64,000 nucleotides of DNA from Candidatus Aquicultor sp. (GCA_036504445.1 DASXVE010000024.1:62001-126000), one strand, 5' to 3'. Counted from the first letter of the stretch, positions 9,255 to 17,442 are shown. Notes: generated by a model from the sequence alone, not told the origin. A program made the numbers and translations.

Positions 9255-9803
9255 CTATATTACCGGACTGTTAAACGTATTTTTAACCGAACCGATCAAC
9301 TCAAGGTGGGTCTTCTCTACCTCAACAAGTGCGGCAAAGACTTCTTTTACCCGGGGCTCAACGGCAACCTCGGCGGCGCGTTCGTAGAACCCAATGGCCC
9401 GAGTTTCCCTATCGTGTGCTTCATTTACGTTTGCCGGATCGATCGCCTGGCAACGTCCCCGCGTATCCTCTTCTTCAGTCGGCTTCACCAAATCGAGGAT
9501 CTTGCGGATAACCGAGGCATGCTCCGCTTCGACTTTCGCCAGCGCTCTAAACATCTCGCTCAACTCGACACCCATGGATATCTCAAACGCGCAGCGATAG
9601 AACAGAGCGTTGTTCGTCTCGAGCATCAACGCATGCTCGAGATTCGCACGCGAAACCTCGGATATCGTAAAGCGGGCATCGCTGTCGCCCCAGTCTTTGG
9701 CAAAGATTATATAATTCTCCGGCGCGCCACAAAAAGGACAGTGGCTTGGTTTAGTAGCGCCTACGTATGGATCGCCGCAAATACGACATCTGTATACGTG
9801 CAT
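9255..9803 (-). CDS. Rubrerythrin-like protein with N-terminal rubredoxin-type knuckles
   Basis: 182 residues. The N-terminus has two metal knuckles, CRICG (6-10) and CPFCG (22-26), the rubredoxin arrangement. A ferritin-like four-helix domain follows (about 48-180) with repeated carboxylate/His motifs (NLEHALMLE, EAEHA, RETRAIGFYERAAE, VEKTHLELI). Rubredoxin in front of the diiron domain is the order of the 'reverse rubrerythrin' class. Family role: peroxide or oxygen scavenging in anaerobes. Single-gene unit with its own terminator. Confidence 0.85.
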   Translation of the reverse strand: MHVYRCRICGDPYVGATKPSHCPFCGAPENYIIFAKDWGDSDARFTISEVSRANLEHALMLETNNALFYRCAFEISMGVELSEMFRALAKVEAEHASVIRKILDLVKPTEEEDTRGRCQAIDPANVNEAHDRETRAIGFYERAAEVAVEPRVKEVFAALVEVEKTHLELIGSVKNTFNSPVI

Positions 9804-9958
9804 GGTTATTCTCCTTTACAGCCGATCAATCAGCACACAAGTTACTAGTAATAAACATATATTAAACTGTACCTTGTGCTCTTGCAAGAAACGTGCTCGA
9901 ACGGTTCGCAAATAAGCCTGGGTCTGTTTTATTGTTGAAAGATTTAGATTAACAGTTT

Positions 9959-9974
9959 GTAACACCCGTGTTAC
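9959..9974. promoter_or_regulatory. Palindrome upstream of the BlaI/M56/peptide operon
   Basis: GTAACAC-CC-GTGTTAC, 7-bp perfect arms, 150 bp upstream of the repressor start and 80 bp upstream of its predicted promoter. Possible operator for the BlaI-type protein or for an unrelated regulator; the distance weakens the first idea. Confidence 0.35.
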
Positions 9975-10053
9975 TATAGAGATATCGTCCTTCAGGAATG
10001 TATTGATAAACAGCGCGGTGACTGTTAAATACTTGTTAAGAGTACCCAAAAGG

Positions 10054-10082
10054 TTGACTATTTGCTGGTAAATCAATACACT
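10054..10082 (+). promoter_or_regulatory. Predicted promoter of the peptide-system operon
   Basis: TTGACT at 10054-10059, 17-bp spacer, TACACT at 10077-10082. Places the transcription start near 10089, 27 bases before the GTG start at 10116. Confidence 0.6.
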
Positions 10083-10115
10083 TTAACCATTATTATGTTT
10101 GGAGAGGAGAACAAC

Positions 10116-10520
10116 GTGGAGAGAGAACCAAAGACAAGAAAGCGTTCCAAGAAGCTCGGCATTAACGGCCTGAGCACCCTTGAAGCAGATGTGATGAACA
10201 TCGTCTGGGAGCACAAAAAGATTACCGTGCGCGAAGTACACGAAACCATGCTTGAGGAGGGTTACATTCCATATACAACCGTCATGGCTGCCATGAACAA
10301 TATGGCCCAGAAAGGTTTGCTCAAGCAAAACCGTGACGGCAAGGCGTATGTCTACTCGGCCGCAGTCACCAGAGATGCAATGGCTAAGAACATCGTCGAT
10401 ACGGTCGTCAGTAGAATCCTCGGCGGTACTTCCACCCCGCTTATCTCGCATCTGTTAAAACTCAAGAAAGAGGATGATGTTGAGAAGCTCTTAGAGCTTA
10501 AGAAACAGCTAAGCGAATAG
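10116..10520 (+). CDS. BlaI/MecI/CopY-family repressor (copy 1)
   Basis: 134 residues from GTG 10116, chosen because GGAGAGGAGA (10101-10110) sits 5 bases upstream; the frame stays open to 10062 but has no ribosome site there. N-terminal winged helix with ALEADVMNIVW-like core (LSTLEADVMNIVWEHKK), TVREVHETM and the recognition helix YTTVMAAMNNMAQKGLL. The C-terminal part is the short dimerisation domain. Family role: dimeric repressor relieved by proteolysis through an M56 membrane sensor, which is the next gene 20 bp downstream. A close paralogue lies at 13409. Confidence 0.9.
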   Translation: MEREPKTRKRSKKLGINGLSTLEADVMNIVWEHKKITVREVHETMLEEGYIPYTTVMAAMNNMAQKGLLKQNRDGKAYVYSAAVTRDAMAKNIVDTVVSRILGGTSTPLISHLLKLKKEDDVEKLLELKKQLSE

Positions 10521-10540
10521 AACGAGCAAAGGAGCGCGCC

Positions 10541-11590
10541 GTGTCACACTTCCAGTCGTTGTTGTTTAATCAAGGTATCCAATCGATCCTCGATGCGGGC
10601 GCTATGCTCCTTCTCGTATTTTTTCTCCTTACAATCTTTCGGGTAAAAAACCCGGCGACGCGATTCTTTTTTCTCTTTGTGCCCCTGTTGAAGCCGTTCA
10701 TCGTCATGTTAGATCCGTTCACGATGTCGACCACACACCTGAACCACGGTTTCTATCAGCGAAGCATTAGGTTTCCTGACCCCTTAAATCTTATCGTATT
10801 ACCGGTAAAAGAAACTAAAGCGTTAGCTTATGACACGTCATTGTTTGCATTATTGACCGGTATTGCTTTGCTTATCGTGTTGCTGTTCTTGGTCGTTCGA
10901 TGGATGCAGTTGTTCTTGTTCTTCGACAAGTTCAAACAGAGTCCGGAGCTTAGCAAAACTAAGTATCCGCGCGTGTATGAGATGCTTGGTGAACTTGCAA
11001 ATACAATAGGTGTAGCGCAGCCCAAGCTGGTTGTTGTTGATATGTGCGAGTTTGCCCCCTTTAGCGTGGGGCATAAACGCCCGACGATTGTGTTATCACA
11101 AGAAATGCTTAATACATTCCCCGATGAGCAACTGAAAATTATGCTTGCCCACGAACTCGGCCACGTTAAGAGAAACGATAACTTAACGGGTTGGATAGGG
11201 CTTATCCTACGCGATTGCTTATACTTTAATCCGATTGCCCACTTCGTCTACAAGCTGCTTGAGCGTGAGAAGGAAAAGGCGTGCGATGCTATCGCTCTTG
11301 CTGCGACCGGCTCCACACCTCAGGCGGTTGCCAATACGCTTATTGATGTCGGCTTGTTCTATCAAAAAGCCGGTATGGCTACAACTTCGCTTAACCCTGC
11401 TTTAACACGCGGTTTCCTGTATAAGAAATCATTACTTGAGCAAAGAGTAAAATATATTACCGGTCGCGTAGTTGCAAAACAATCAAAACTCCTTGCAAAA
11501 ATACTTAAGGGATTCGCGTTCTTCTTGCTTGTGTACCTCCAGCTCACAATAGGGTTTTTTGCTTTCAATTGGTTTGTAGTGATTCGTTAG
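10541..11590 (+). CDS. M56-family (BlaR1/MecR1-like) membrane zinc metalloprotease
   Basis: 349 residues from GTG 10541 with AAAGGAG upstream. Hydrophobic segments near 18-35, 42-58, 100-128, 217-232 and a terminal one at about 320-345. The protease motif HELGH is at 204-208, with downstream E in the EKEKACD segment as likely third ligand, and the typical FAPFSVGHKRPTIVLS ahead of it. No penicillin-binding sensor domain follows, unlike BlaR1. Either a regulator that inactivates the upstream BlaI-type repressor or a protease acting on the peptide encoded 90 bp downstream. Confidence 0.88.
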   Translation: MSHFQSLLFNQGIQSILDAGAMLLLVFFLLTIFRVKNPATRFFFLFVPLLKPFIVMLDPFTMSTTHLNHGFYQRSIRFPDPLNLIVLPVKETKALAYDTSLFALLTGIALLIVLLFLVVRWMQLFLFFDKFKQSPELSKTKYPRVYEMLGELANTIGVAQPKLVVVDMCEFAPFSVGHKRPTIVLSQEMLNTFPDEQLKIMLAHELGHVKRNDNLTGWIGLILRDCLYFNPIAHFVYKLLEREKEKACDAIALAATGSTPQAVANTLIDVGLFYQKAGMATTSLNPALTRGFLYKKSLLEQRVKYITGRVVAKQSKLLAKILKGFAFFLLVYLQLTIGFFAFNWFVVIR

Positions 11591-11680
11591 CAACACCATT
11601 GCAACACGCTCAGCAATACTATTTGCAGTTAAACGATTTAATACAGTTCGTGCTCGGCCATACGTGAGGGGAGGTGGCTT

Positions 11681-11779
11681 ATGAAATCGCTTAACGACGA
11701 TACCGTCCTCTGGGATTCAATGGAGATAGTCGCAAATGACGATCCCGGACCGCTTTGCTGTTTCTATCTGTGTTTGTAA
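11681..11779 (+). CDS. Candidate RiPP precursor peptide, 32 aa, Cys-rich C-terminus
   Basis: Small gene with a strong ribosome site (GAGGGGAGGTGG at 11666-11677) 3 bases before ATG 11681. The peptide has an acidic leader-like half (NDDTVLWDSMEIVANDD) and a short core with Pro22, Gly23, Pro24 and three Cys: C26, C27 and C31, ending in Leu32. It lies 52 bp before a radical SAM/SPASM gene, the classic place for a sactipeptide or ranthipeptide precursor. Nothing in the sequence proves translation or modification; no match to a named precursor family was recognised. Confidence 0.7.
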   Translation: MKSLNDDTVLWDSMEIVANDDPGPLCCFYLCL

Positions 11780-11831
11780 TACGAGAATTACTTCTGGTGG
11801 TAGATAAGAACGAGCAGCAGATGAGGTAAGT

Positions 11832-13199
11832 ATGAAAACAAGCAACCGAATTCTGTATTACAAAATCAACGGCGGTTCGTTTCTCCTTATCAATTCCATT
11901 ACGGGCGCAATCGACATCGTCAATTCAGATGTATACGACTATTTAACAAAATATGGCACGAGCGATACTCACTATGTCGATGTGCAAATCGTCGCAAAGT
12001 TACAACAACGCGGGTATTTAGTTGACGGCGACCATGTTGAGCAGGCCCTGTTCGAACGTATTGCTAACCTCTATGAACAACGAGGGAGGCAGCTTTCGTT
12101 TGTGATTTGTCCTACGTACAGCTGCAATTTACGGTGTACGTATTGCTTTGAAGGCGAGCTTCCCTCCACCAACCGGCTTTTTATGAGTGATAAAGATTTG
12201 GCGTGCGCTTTTGCCGCGATCGATGAACTACGTGAGCGCTACGCAAATCACGAACATTTCGTCCAGCTCTTTGGCGGGGAACCTTTACTTCCAAAAACCA
12301 GCAATATTGTTCGCGATGTCCTCGAAGGGGCACGGTACCGGTCCCTAGAAGTATCAATTACGACCAACGGAACGCATATGGACCAGTTTATCGATCTACT
12401 ACGCGAGTATGCGGATATACTACGTGCGGTACAAGTCACACTGGATGGGCCGAAAAGCATGCACGATGTGCGGCGAAAAAACGCCAACGATGTCGGGTCA
12501 TTTGACGCCGTGTGCTCGGCGATCGAACTACTGCTGAGCGCGGGTATTAAAGTGGTAGCCCGTGTAAATATCGATTTTCAAAACATAGATGTTCTACCTG
12601 AGCTTTTCGACTTTATGGTGGAACGTAAATGGCCTGAGAATGATCTCTTTACGTGCAACCTCTCTCCCGTCCAGGACCATGCGTGCACCGGCGCGTACCC
12701 ACACACAATGCCCGAAGACAAGCTTGTTGAACAGATCTTTTCTATAGTTAAAGGCCAACAAGGCCTTGAAGAAACATACAAGCTCAATATGTTCAGAGCA
12801 TTGAGACATATCAGAGCAGTGATCGAGGAGGGCCGTCCCAAATTACCGTTGCCGTATTACTGCGAAGCTAACAATCTCGAAAACATGGTATTCGGACCCG
12901 ATGGCTATATATACGCCTGCACTGAATGTATAGGTCGAGAGGCCTTTGCGATCGGAAAATTTATACCTGTATTGGAAATGAACGCCAAAACATCCGCCAT
13001 GTGGGGCAACAGAACGATCTTAACCATAGATGAGTGCAGGGCATGTGATATTGCCCTTCTCTGCGGTGGTGGATGTGCTTATTCGGCGCTTATGGTAAAC
13101 GGTGATATCAACAAACCCGTGTGTAACCGAATACGAGAAACAATCTTCGCTTACCTTGACTACGTGCGCGATGATCTTGTCAAACTAGCGAAGTCTTAA
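11832..13199 (+). CDS. Radical SAM/SPASM peptide maturase
   Basis: 455 residues; ATG 11832 preceded by GATGAGG. The N-terminus (about 1-85) resembles a RiPP recognition element/PqqD-like fold (RILYYKINGG...LLINSITGAIDIV, then QRGYLVD). The radical SAM core has C98-x3-C102-x2-C105 (SCNLRCTYCFE) and GGEPLL at about 149. The C-terminal SPASM region carries many Cys: YYCEA, YACTECIG, CRACDIALLCGGGC and VCNR, enough for two auxiliary Fe-S clusters. Expected to form thioether or C-C crosslinks in the upstream peptide. Ends 18 bp before a strong terminator. Confidence 0.92.
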   Translation: MKTSNRILYYKINGGSFLLINSITGAIDIVNSDVYDYLTKYGTSDTHYVDVQIVAKLQQRGYLVDGDHVEQALFERIANLYEQRGRQLSFVICPTYSCNLRCTYCFEGELPSTNRLFMSDKDLACAFAAIDELRERYANHEHFVQLFGGEPLLPKTSNIVRDVLEGARYRSLEVSITTNGTHMDQFIDLLREYADILRAVQVTLDGPKSMHDVRRKNANDVGSFDAVCSAIELLLSAGIKVVARVNIDFQNIDVLPELFDFMVERKWPENDLFTCNLSPVQDHACTGAYPHTMPEDKLVEQIFSIVKGQQGLEETYKLNMFRALRHIRAVIEEGRPKLPLPYYCEANNLENMVFGPDGYIYACTECIGREAFAIGKFIPVLEMNAKTSAMWGNRTILTIDECRACDIALLCGGGCAYSALMVNGDINKPVCNRIRETIFAYLDYVRDDLVKLAKS

Positions 13200-13216
13200 G
13201 GCTTCCGGCATGGCAT

Positions 13217-13249
13217 CGGGTGAGGGGGTTATTTTAACCCCCTCACCCG
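13217..13249 (+). terminator. Terminator of the peptide-system operon
   Basis: 15-bp perfect stem (13217-13231 with 13235-13249), 3-base loop, followed by TAAGTTTTACTT. Separates the maturase gene from the second repressor gene. Confidence 0.8.
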
Positions 13250-13259
13250 TAAGTTTTAC

Positions 13260-13287
13260 TTGCGCTTGTACTTTACAGTACTATAAT
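13260..13287 (+). promoter_or_regulatory. Promoter with embedded dyad before the second BlaI-type gene
   Basis: TTGCGC (13260-13265), 16-bp spacer, TATAAT (13282-13287). Two overlapping dyads lie in the spacer: TGTA-CTT-TACA (13267-13277) and GTACT-TTAC-AGTAC (13268-13281). BlaI/CopY-type repressors use TACA/TGTA half-sites, so this is a likely operator. Confidence 0.55.
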
Positions 13288-13408
13288 AAAGAAATCACCA
13301 CTTTTCTGTATTAATCTCTAGTAGAGCTAGGGCTCTCACCAACTAGCACCTACGGAATATCATGCAAAGACCATAAAAACACTGGGTTACTAAAAGGGGA
13401 GTTCCGCA

Positions 13409-13801
13409 GTGAAAAAAACAAAGAAAGCAAAACGACCGGAGATCAATGGGCTCAGCTTGGTTGAAGCCGACGTCATGCAAATTGTATGGCGCGAGAAAAA
13501 CGTTACTGTGCGCGAAGTACATGAGGAATTGCTGCAACGAGGGTACGTTCCGTACACAACAATCATGGCGGCCATGAATACGCTTGCCCAAAAAGGCTTG
13601 CTCGTCCAAAGCAGGAAGTATAAGGCATATTCATATACGCCTGCCCTGAGCCAAACCGCTGTTGCCAATGAGATTATCGACAACGTAGTATCACGAGTGC
13701 TTCAAGGCTCTCCAACTTCCATACTTTGCTATTTACTTAAGATACGCAACAAAGACGAAGTCGAAGAGCTTATGAAGCTACGAGAAAAACTCTACTCGTA
13801 A
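13409..13801 (+). CDS. BlaI/MecI/CopY-family repressor (copy 2)
   Basis: 130 residues from GTG 13409, with AAAAGGGGAG upstream. Near-paralogue of the 10116 product: shared INGLS.EADVM.IVW, TVREVHEE and YTT.MAAMN.LAQKGLL. Its C-terminus has a Cys (ILCYLL) absent from copy 1. Own promoter with a dyad, behind the terminator of the peptide operon. Two paralogous repressors bracketing one peptide system suggests duplicated or heterodimeric control. Confidence 0.9.
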   Translation: MKKTKKAKRPEINGLSLVEADVMQIVWREKNVTVREVHEELLQRGYVPYTTIMAAMNTLAQKGLLVQSRKYKAYSYTPALSQTAVANEIIDNVVSRVLQGSPTSILCYLLKIRNKDEVEELMKLREKLYS

Positions 13802-13820
13802 AACGTTCTCTATAAACTAA

Positions 13821-14891
13821 TTAGGGCTTTAGGCCTCGCGCTGTGTTGACGTCGAGCTTCTGAATGGTCTTGATTAGCAACTCAACAGTATGTTCTAAAT
13901 CATTGTAATCGATAACGCTAACGTGACTGTGTATATACCTGGTCGGGACACCTATTACGAGCGTGGGGACACCTGTGCCGTGCAGATGTATCCGGCCGCC
14001 GTCCGTTCCCCCTCGCGTCCCGGCCTGGAACTGGTATGGAATATTATTTTCCTCAGCGACTTCAACCACTAAATCGCGCAGTTTTAAATTCGGAATTAGA
14101 CTGCCGTCAAGTACAACAATAGCCGGCCCTTTACCGAGCTTCGCCTGGGCCTCGTTTTCATTCACACCGGGAACGTCTCCGGCAATCGATACCTCGGTAA
14201 TAAACGCGACATCCGGGTTAACCAGATCTGCGGCGGTTTTAGCACCGCGCAAGCCGACTTCTTCTTGAACCGTACCGGCTCCAAAAACGGTATTGGGGTG
14301 ATCTATACCGTTTAAGCGCTTAATAATCTCGATGAAGACCGCACAACCGACCCTATCATCCATTGCTTTACCCATGAGCATATTGGCTTTTTTCATCCTA
14401 GTAAACGGGCTCACCGGGACTATGGGGTCGCCGGGCTTTATTCCCATCTCTTTGACGTCTTCATCGCTTGATGCACCGATATCGATGAACATATCTTTCA
14501 TCTCGACGACCTTTTCCCGCTCTTTAAGCGTGAGCAAATGTGGGGGCTTAGACCCAATGACACCCGGTGCGTCCCCTTTGCTGCCTTTGACAACCACACG
14601 CTGTGAGAGCATGACCTGGCCCCACCAGCCGCCGAGCGGCTGGAACTTGATATAGCCATCTTTCGTGATAAGCGAGACGAGCAAGCCAACCTCGTCCATA
14701 TGGCCGGCGAGCATTATCTTCGGGTTATCGCTTGCTCCCTGCTTGCGCGCAATGATGCTGCCGAGGTTATCTACTCCTATGTGTGCCACCGGCTCAAGCT
14801 CGCGTCTAATTACCTCTCGCACGTCGCCCTCAAAACCCGATGGGCCGGCCGCATTTACCAACTCTTCAAGAACTTGAACAGAATCCGTCAT
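13821..14891 (-). CDS. M42-family metallo-aminopeptidase
   Basis: 356 residues, normal for M42 (tetrahedral TET-type aminopeptidases, often annotated FrvX, YsdC or endoglucanase). Visible metal and catalytic residues: AGHMDEVG (His68, Asp70), KAMDDRVGC, QEEVGLRGA with the catalytic Glu pair, FITEVSIAGD and the C-terminal RYIHSH. Cytosolic two-metal enzyme that trims peptides. Convergent with the second repressor gene; nothing suggests it belongs to the peptide system. Confidence 0.92.
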   Translation of the reverse strand: MTDSVQVLEELVNAAGPSGFEGDVREVIRRELEPVAHIGVDNLGSIIARKQGASDNPKIMLAGHMDEVGLLVSLITKDGYIKFQPLGGWWGQVMLSQRVVVKGSKGDAPGVIGSKPPHLLTLKEREKVVEMKDMFIDIGASSDEDVKEMGIKPGDPIVPVSPFTRMKKANMLMGKAMDDRVGCAVFIEIIKRLNGIDHPNTVFGAGTVQEEVGLRGAKTAADLVNPDVAFITEVSIAGDVPGVNENEAQAKLGKGPAIVVLDGSLIPNLKLRDLVVEVAEENNIPYQFQAGTRGGTDGGRIHLHGTGVPTLVIGVPTRYIHSHVSVIDYNDLEHTVELLIKTIQKLDVNTARGLKP

Positions 14892-15016
14892 GTGATCTCC
14901 CCCGCTAATTTATATCGTAGCAATAGCTATAAGAAAAACCGATTACTATGCGGGCTACCGCATATCAAGTATACCACGCAGTTTGAGTATGCTGGGACAG
15001 CCGCCCGCATGTCACT

Positions 15017-15409
15017 TTACGCCGTGGTTGATTGCTCGCTTAATACCTGGATCATTAATTCGAACGCGGTTTCACTCTGCCGGACAGCATCTTCGGGGGC
15101 TCCGCCGCATGTGCCGGTCGTCTCGAGCGTGATACCCTGTTCGGCGATGCTCTCGAGCGCACCTCTGCTAAAGAACGCATCCGGATGAGCGCCCCAGAAT
15201 ATAATCGCCTTGAGCGTTCCGGCGGCGTCAATTACGCGCTCAGTCACCGTTTCACTGCCGCCATGGATATAGCCGTCCGCATCACATATCGCTTCCCTAA
15301 GCTCGTTCTCAGTGAGCGATTCGGGCCTTCGATCGATTACGACGTCATGCTCGTTAAACTCATGAACAACATCTTCAGTAAGGACATCACCGGTTACCAC
15401 AACGCGCAT
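15017..15409 (-). CDS. Small unknown protein resembling part of a D-2-hydroxyacid dehydrogenase
   Basis: 130 residues from ATG 15409, chosen for the GGAGGATTAA just upstream; the frame runs to 15466 without a better site. Segments such as LTENELREAICDADGYIHGG and TERVIDAAGTLKAIIFWGAHPDAFF resemble the N-terminal substrate domain of D-isomer 2-hydroxyacid dehydrogenases, but there is no Rossmann GxGxxG domain. Could be a stand-alone domain or a remnant. C-terminal half contains TGTCGGAPEDAV, which fits the family less well. Confidence 0.5.
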   Translation of the reverse strand: MRVVVTGDVLTEDVVHEFNEHDVVIDRRPESLTENELREAICDADGYIHGGSETVTERVIDAAGTLKAIIFWGAHPDAFFSRGALESIAEQGITLETTGTCGGAPEDAVRQSETAFELMIQVLSEQSTTA

Positions 15410-15528
15410 ATTTAATCCTCCCACACGGTTCTTATAGGTGATTGTTCCCCGCAACCGGTCAAACATAGCAGCAATGCGGTGTGATTCTTGCAGCCGATGC
15501 AGCGGTGGTATGCGGGCGGTTCTGTGTG

Positions 15529-15534
15529 TATAAT
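15529..15534 (+). promoter_or_regulatory. TATAAT -10 box positioned for leaderless start
   Basis: Perfect TATAAT ending 6 bases before ATG 15541, so the expected transcription start coincides with the start codon. No Shine-Dalgarno sequence is present. Confidence 0.5.
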
Positions 15535-15540
15535 GTCAAC

Positions 15541-16017
15541 ATGGCGTTAGAAGAGTACAAGGAAAAGCGTTCTTTTGACAAAACGCCCGAACCACCTGCC
15601 GAGCAAGGGGCGGAATGGCGGCGGCGTTTTGTCGTACAGGAACATAACGCAAGCCACCATCACTTCGATTTTCGGCTTGAACTTCCGGCCGATTATCTTA
15701 CATCGGATGAGCCGACCGGGCCCATAGTGCTTAAGAGCTGGGCCGTACCAAAAGGGGTCTCAAGTGAGAAAGGCGTTAAACGCCTGGCGGTTGCGGTCGA
15801 GGATCATCCGATAAGCTATATCGATTTTGCGGGCACCATTCCTGAGGGCCAATACGGCGCCGGCACAGTTGCAATCTGGGATAGCGGTACCTTTGAAGTC
15901 GTGCAGAAGAAGTCGTCAAGCCTCAAAATTGCGCTCCATGGCACAAAACTATCGGGCGAGTACCACCTCGTTTATACTACCCGCGGTAAGGGCAATGAGT
16001 GGTTGATATTCAAGTAG
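15541..16017 (+). CDS. Stand-alone 3'-phosphoesterase domain of LigD type
   Basis: 158 residues from ATG 15541. Family role: removes 3'-phosphate and trims ribonucleotides at DNA ends in bacterial non-homologous end joining. Marks: N-terminal LEEYKEKRSFDKTPEP, FVVQEHNASHHHFDFRLEL (catalytic His cluster and Asp), LKSWAVPKG, VEDHPISYIDF, PEGQYGAGTV and the C-terminal WLIFK. No ligase, primase-polymerase or Ku gene is nearby. Likely leaderless mRNA. Confidence 0.9.
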   Translation: MALEEYKEKRSFDKTPEPPAEQGAEWRRRFVVQEHNASHHHFDFRLELPADYLTSDEPTGPIVLKSWAVPKGVSSEKGVKRLAVAVEDHPISYIDFAGTIPEGQYGAGTVAIWDSGTFEVVQKKSSSLKIALHGTKLSGEYHLVYTTRGKGNEWLIFK

Positions 16018-16160
16018 CTTCAAAGGCGCTTGCCATGCTACCGCACGGGGCATTGAACAAAGCGGTAAGGGCCTAGAATCAACCGTATGGCGGAAAAAAT
16101 ATTTTCGCTCAATACCCCCAGGTACTAAGCCATAGCAAATAATTACAGACGCTTAGTTGG

Positions 16161-16190
16161 TTGACTAAACGACCTTAGCATGGTTAAATT
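16161..16190 (+). promoter_or_regulatory. Possible promoter of the M23 gene
   Basis: TTGACT (16161-16166), 18-bp spacer, TAAATT (16185-16190), 10 bases before ATG 16201. Confidence 0.4.
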
Positions 16191-16200
16191 TTGAACCTGC

Positions 16201-17442
16201 ATGGTACCTTTTTTAACACCTTACAGAACAAGAGTTTTCATAATTGCCGTACTAGCGCTGAGTCTCCTGTCCTCGACGGCTTTCGCGTCGCAGCTTGACA
16301 GCAAGCGGAGCGAACTTAAGAACGTTAAAGCTAAGATCGAGGCCACTAAAAAGGCGCAGCAAACTGCCGACCGCAAAAAGGCTGATGTTCTCAAAGAGAT
16401 TCAAGCCAACGATCGCATAATTAACAAACTTCAAAAAGAGATAGCCGACCTTAAGAAAGATATCAAGAGCATATCTACTAATCGCCATCGCACGGAAGCC
16501 GAACTGGCCGCAATGCAGGCTAGGCTTCAGAAGACTCAGCAAGAGCTTTCGATTGCCGAGCGCCAGCTTGCATATAAGCGAGAGATTTACAATAAGCGGC
16601 TGAAAGGTATTTATAAAGGCGGTAAGAAAAGCATCATCGAGCTCGTTCTTAACGCACGCAATTTTGGCGATCTTCTTGAACGCTCAGCCCTCATTGCAAA
16701 AATCGCTGAAAATGACGCCAGGCTTGTCGCCGATATGAAGCAAACCCGCCAAGGCATCCTTAAAAATCTCGACCAGATTGCCGATCAGAAAAGAGTAATC
16801 GGTAAGAAACGGCTCGTTCTTGTGGACGAAGAGAACCACCTGCATGCGGTAAAGAACCGGGTAGCGGGGCGTCAGGATCTCTTCAATCGCGAGCGCAAAC
16901 GGCAACAACAGATTCTAGCGCGCGTGCAACGAAACAAAACGCAATTGGCAAAAGCTGAAGATCTGTTGATGTCGACGTCGAATGATATCGCCAGCCAGAT
17001 TCGCGCCCTCGAGCGCGGTGGAAGAATTGCGGTTTCACGGGGCTATAGGGCATCTGGAGGCGGCCTTATGTGGCCGGTTAGCGCACCGATCACATCGGGC
17101 TTTGGCTGGCGCATGCATCCGGTGCTGGGTTATGCCCGCTTCCATTCAGGTGTCGACTTGGGGGCCCCATACGGTACCACTGTGGGCGCAGCGCAAGGCG
17201 GAACGGTAATTATGGCCGGCTGGTATGGCGGATACGGAAACGCGGTCATTATCGACCATGGCGGCGGCATCTCGACCCTCTACGGCCATAATTCTAGCCT
17301 TCTCGTTGGCGTAGGACAAGTTGTAGCCAAAGGCCAGGGAATCGCGATATCGGGCTCTACAGGCCTCTCAACGGGCCCACACGTTCACTTCGAGGTCAGA
17401 CAAAACGGAAATCCGGTAGATCCGTTGGGCTATTTGAATTAG
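16201..17442 (+). CDS. Secreted M23 peptidase / EnvC-like murein hydrolase regulator
   Basis: 413 residues. Signal peptide (about 1-30, ending AFASQ), two long coiled coils (about 31-115 and 180-270), then LytM/M23 domain (about 285-413). M23 residues look intact: HPVLGYARFHSGVDLG (H..D) and GPHVHFEVR (HxH). Family role: peptidoglycan cleavage or amidase activation at division. No good ribosome site; a TTGACT/TAAATT pair ends 10 bases before ATG, so translation may be near-leaderless. Its stop overlaps the converging LuxR gene by 4 bp. Confidence 0.9.
   Translation: MVPFLTPYRTRVFIIAVLALSLLSSTAFASQLDSKRSELKNVKAKIEATKKAQQTADRKKADVLKEIQANDRIINKLQKEIADLKKDIKSISTNRHRTEAELAAMQARLQKTQQELSIAERQLAYKREIYNKRLKGIYKGGKKSIIELVLNARNFGDLLERSALIAKIAENDARLVADMKQTRQGILKNLDQIADQKRVIGKKRLVLVDEENHLHAVKNRVAGRQDLFNRERKRQQQILARVQRNKTQLAKAEDLLMSTSNDIASQIRALERGGRIAVSRGYRASGGGLMWPVSAPITSGFGWRMHPVLGYARFHSGVDLGAPYGTTVGAAQGGTVIMAGWYGGYGNAVIIDHGGGISTLYGHNSSLLVGVGQVVAKGQGIAISGSTGLSTGPHVHFEVRQNGNPVDPLGYLN

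Noticed and set aside
9804-10115. Longer N-terminus of the first BlaI-type protein from ATG 10062
   Set aside because: That start lies within the predicted promoter; GTG 10116 has the ribosome site and matches the paralogue length.
13821-14891. M42 peptidase as leader protease of the peptide system
   Set aside because: Convergent orientation, housekeeping family, no link beyond proximity.
16018-16200. Possible c-di-AMP riboswitch before the M23 gene
   Set aside because: The conserved core segments were not found; only a promoter-like pair was seen.
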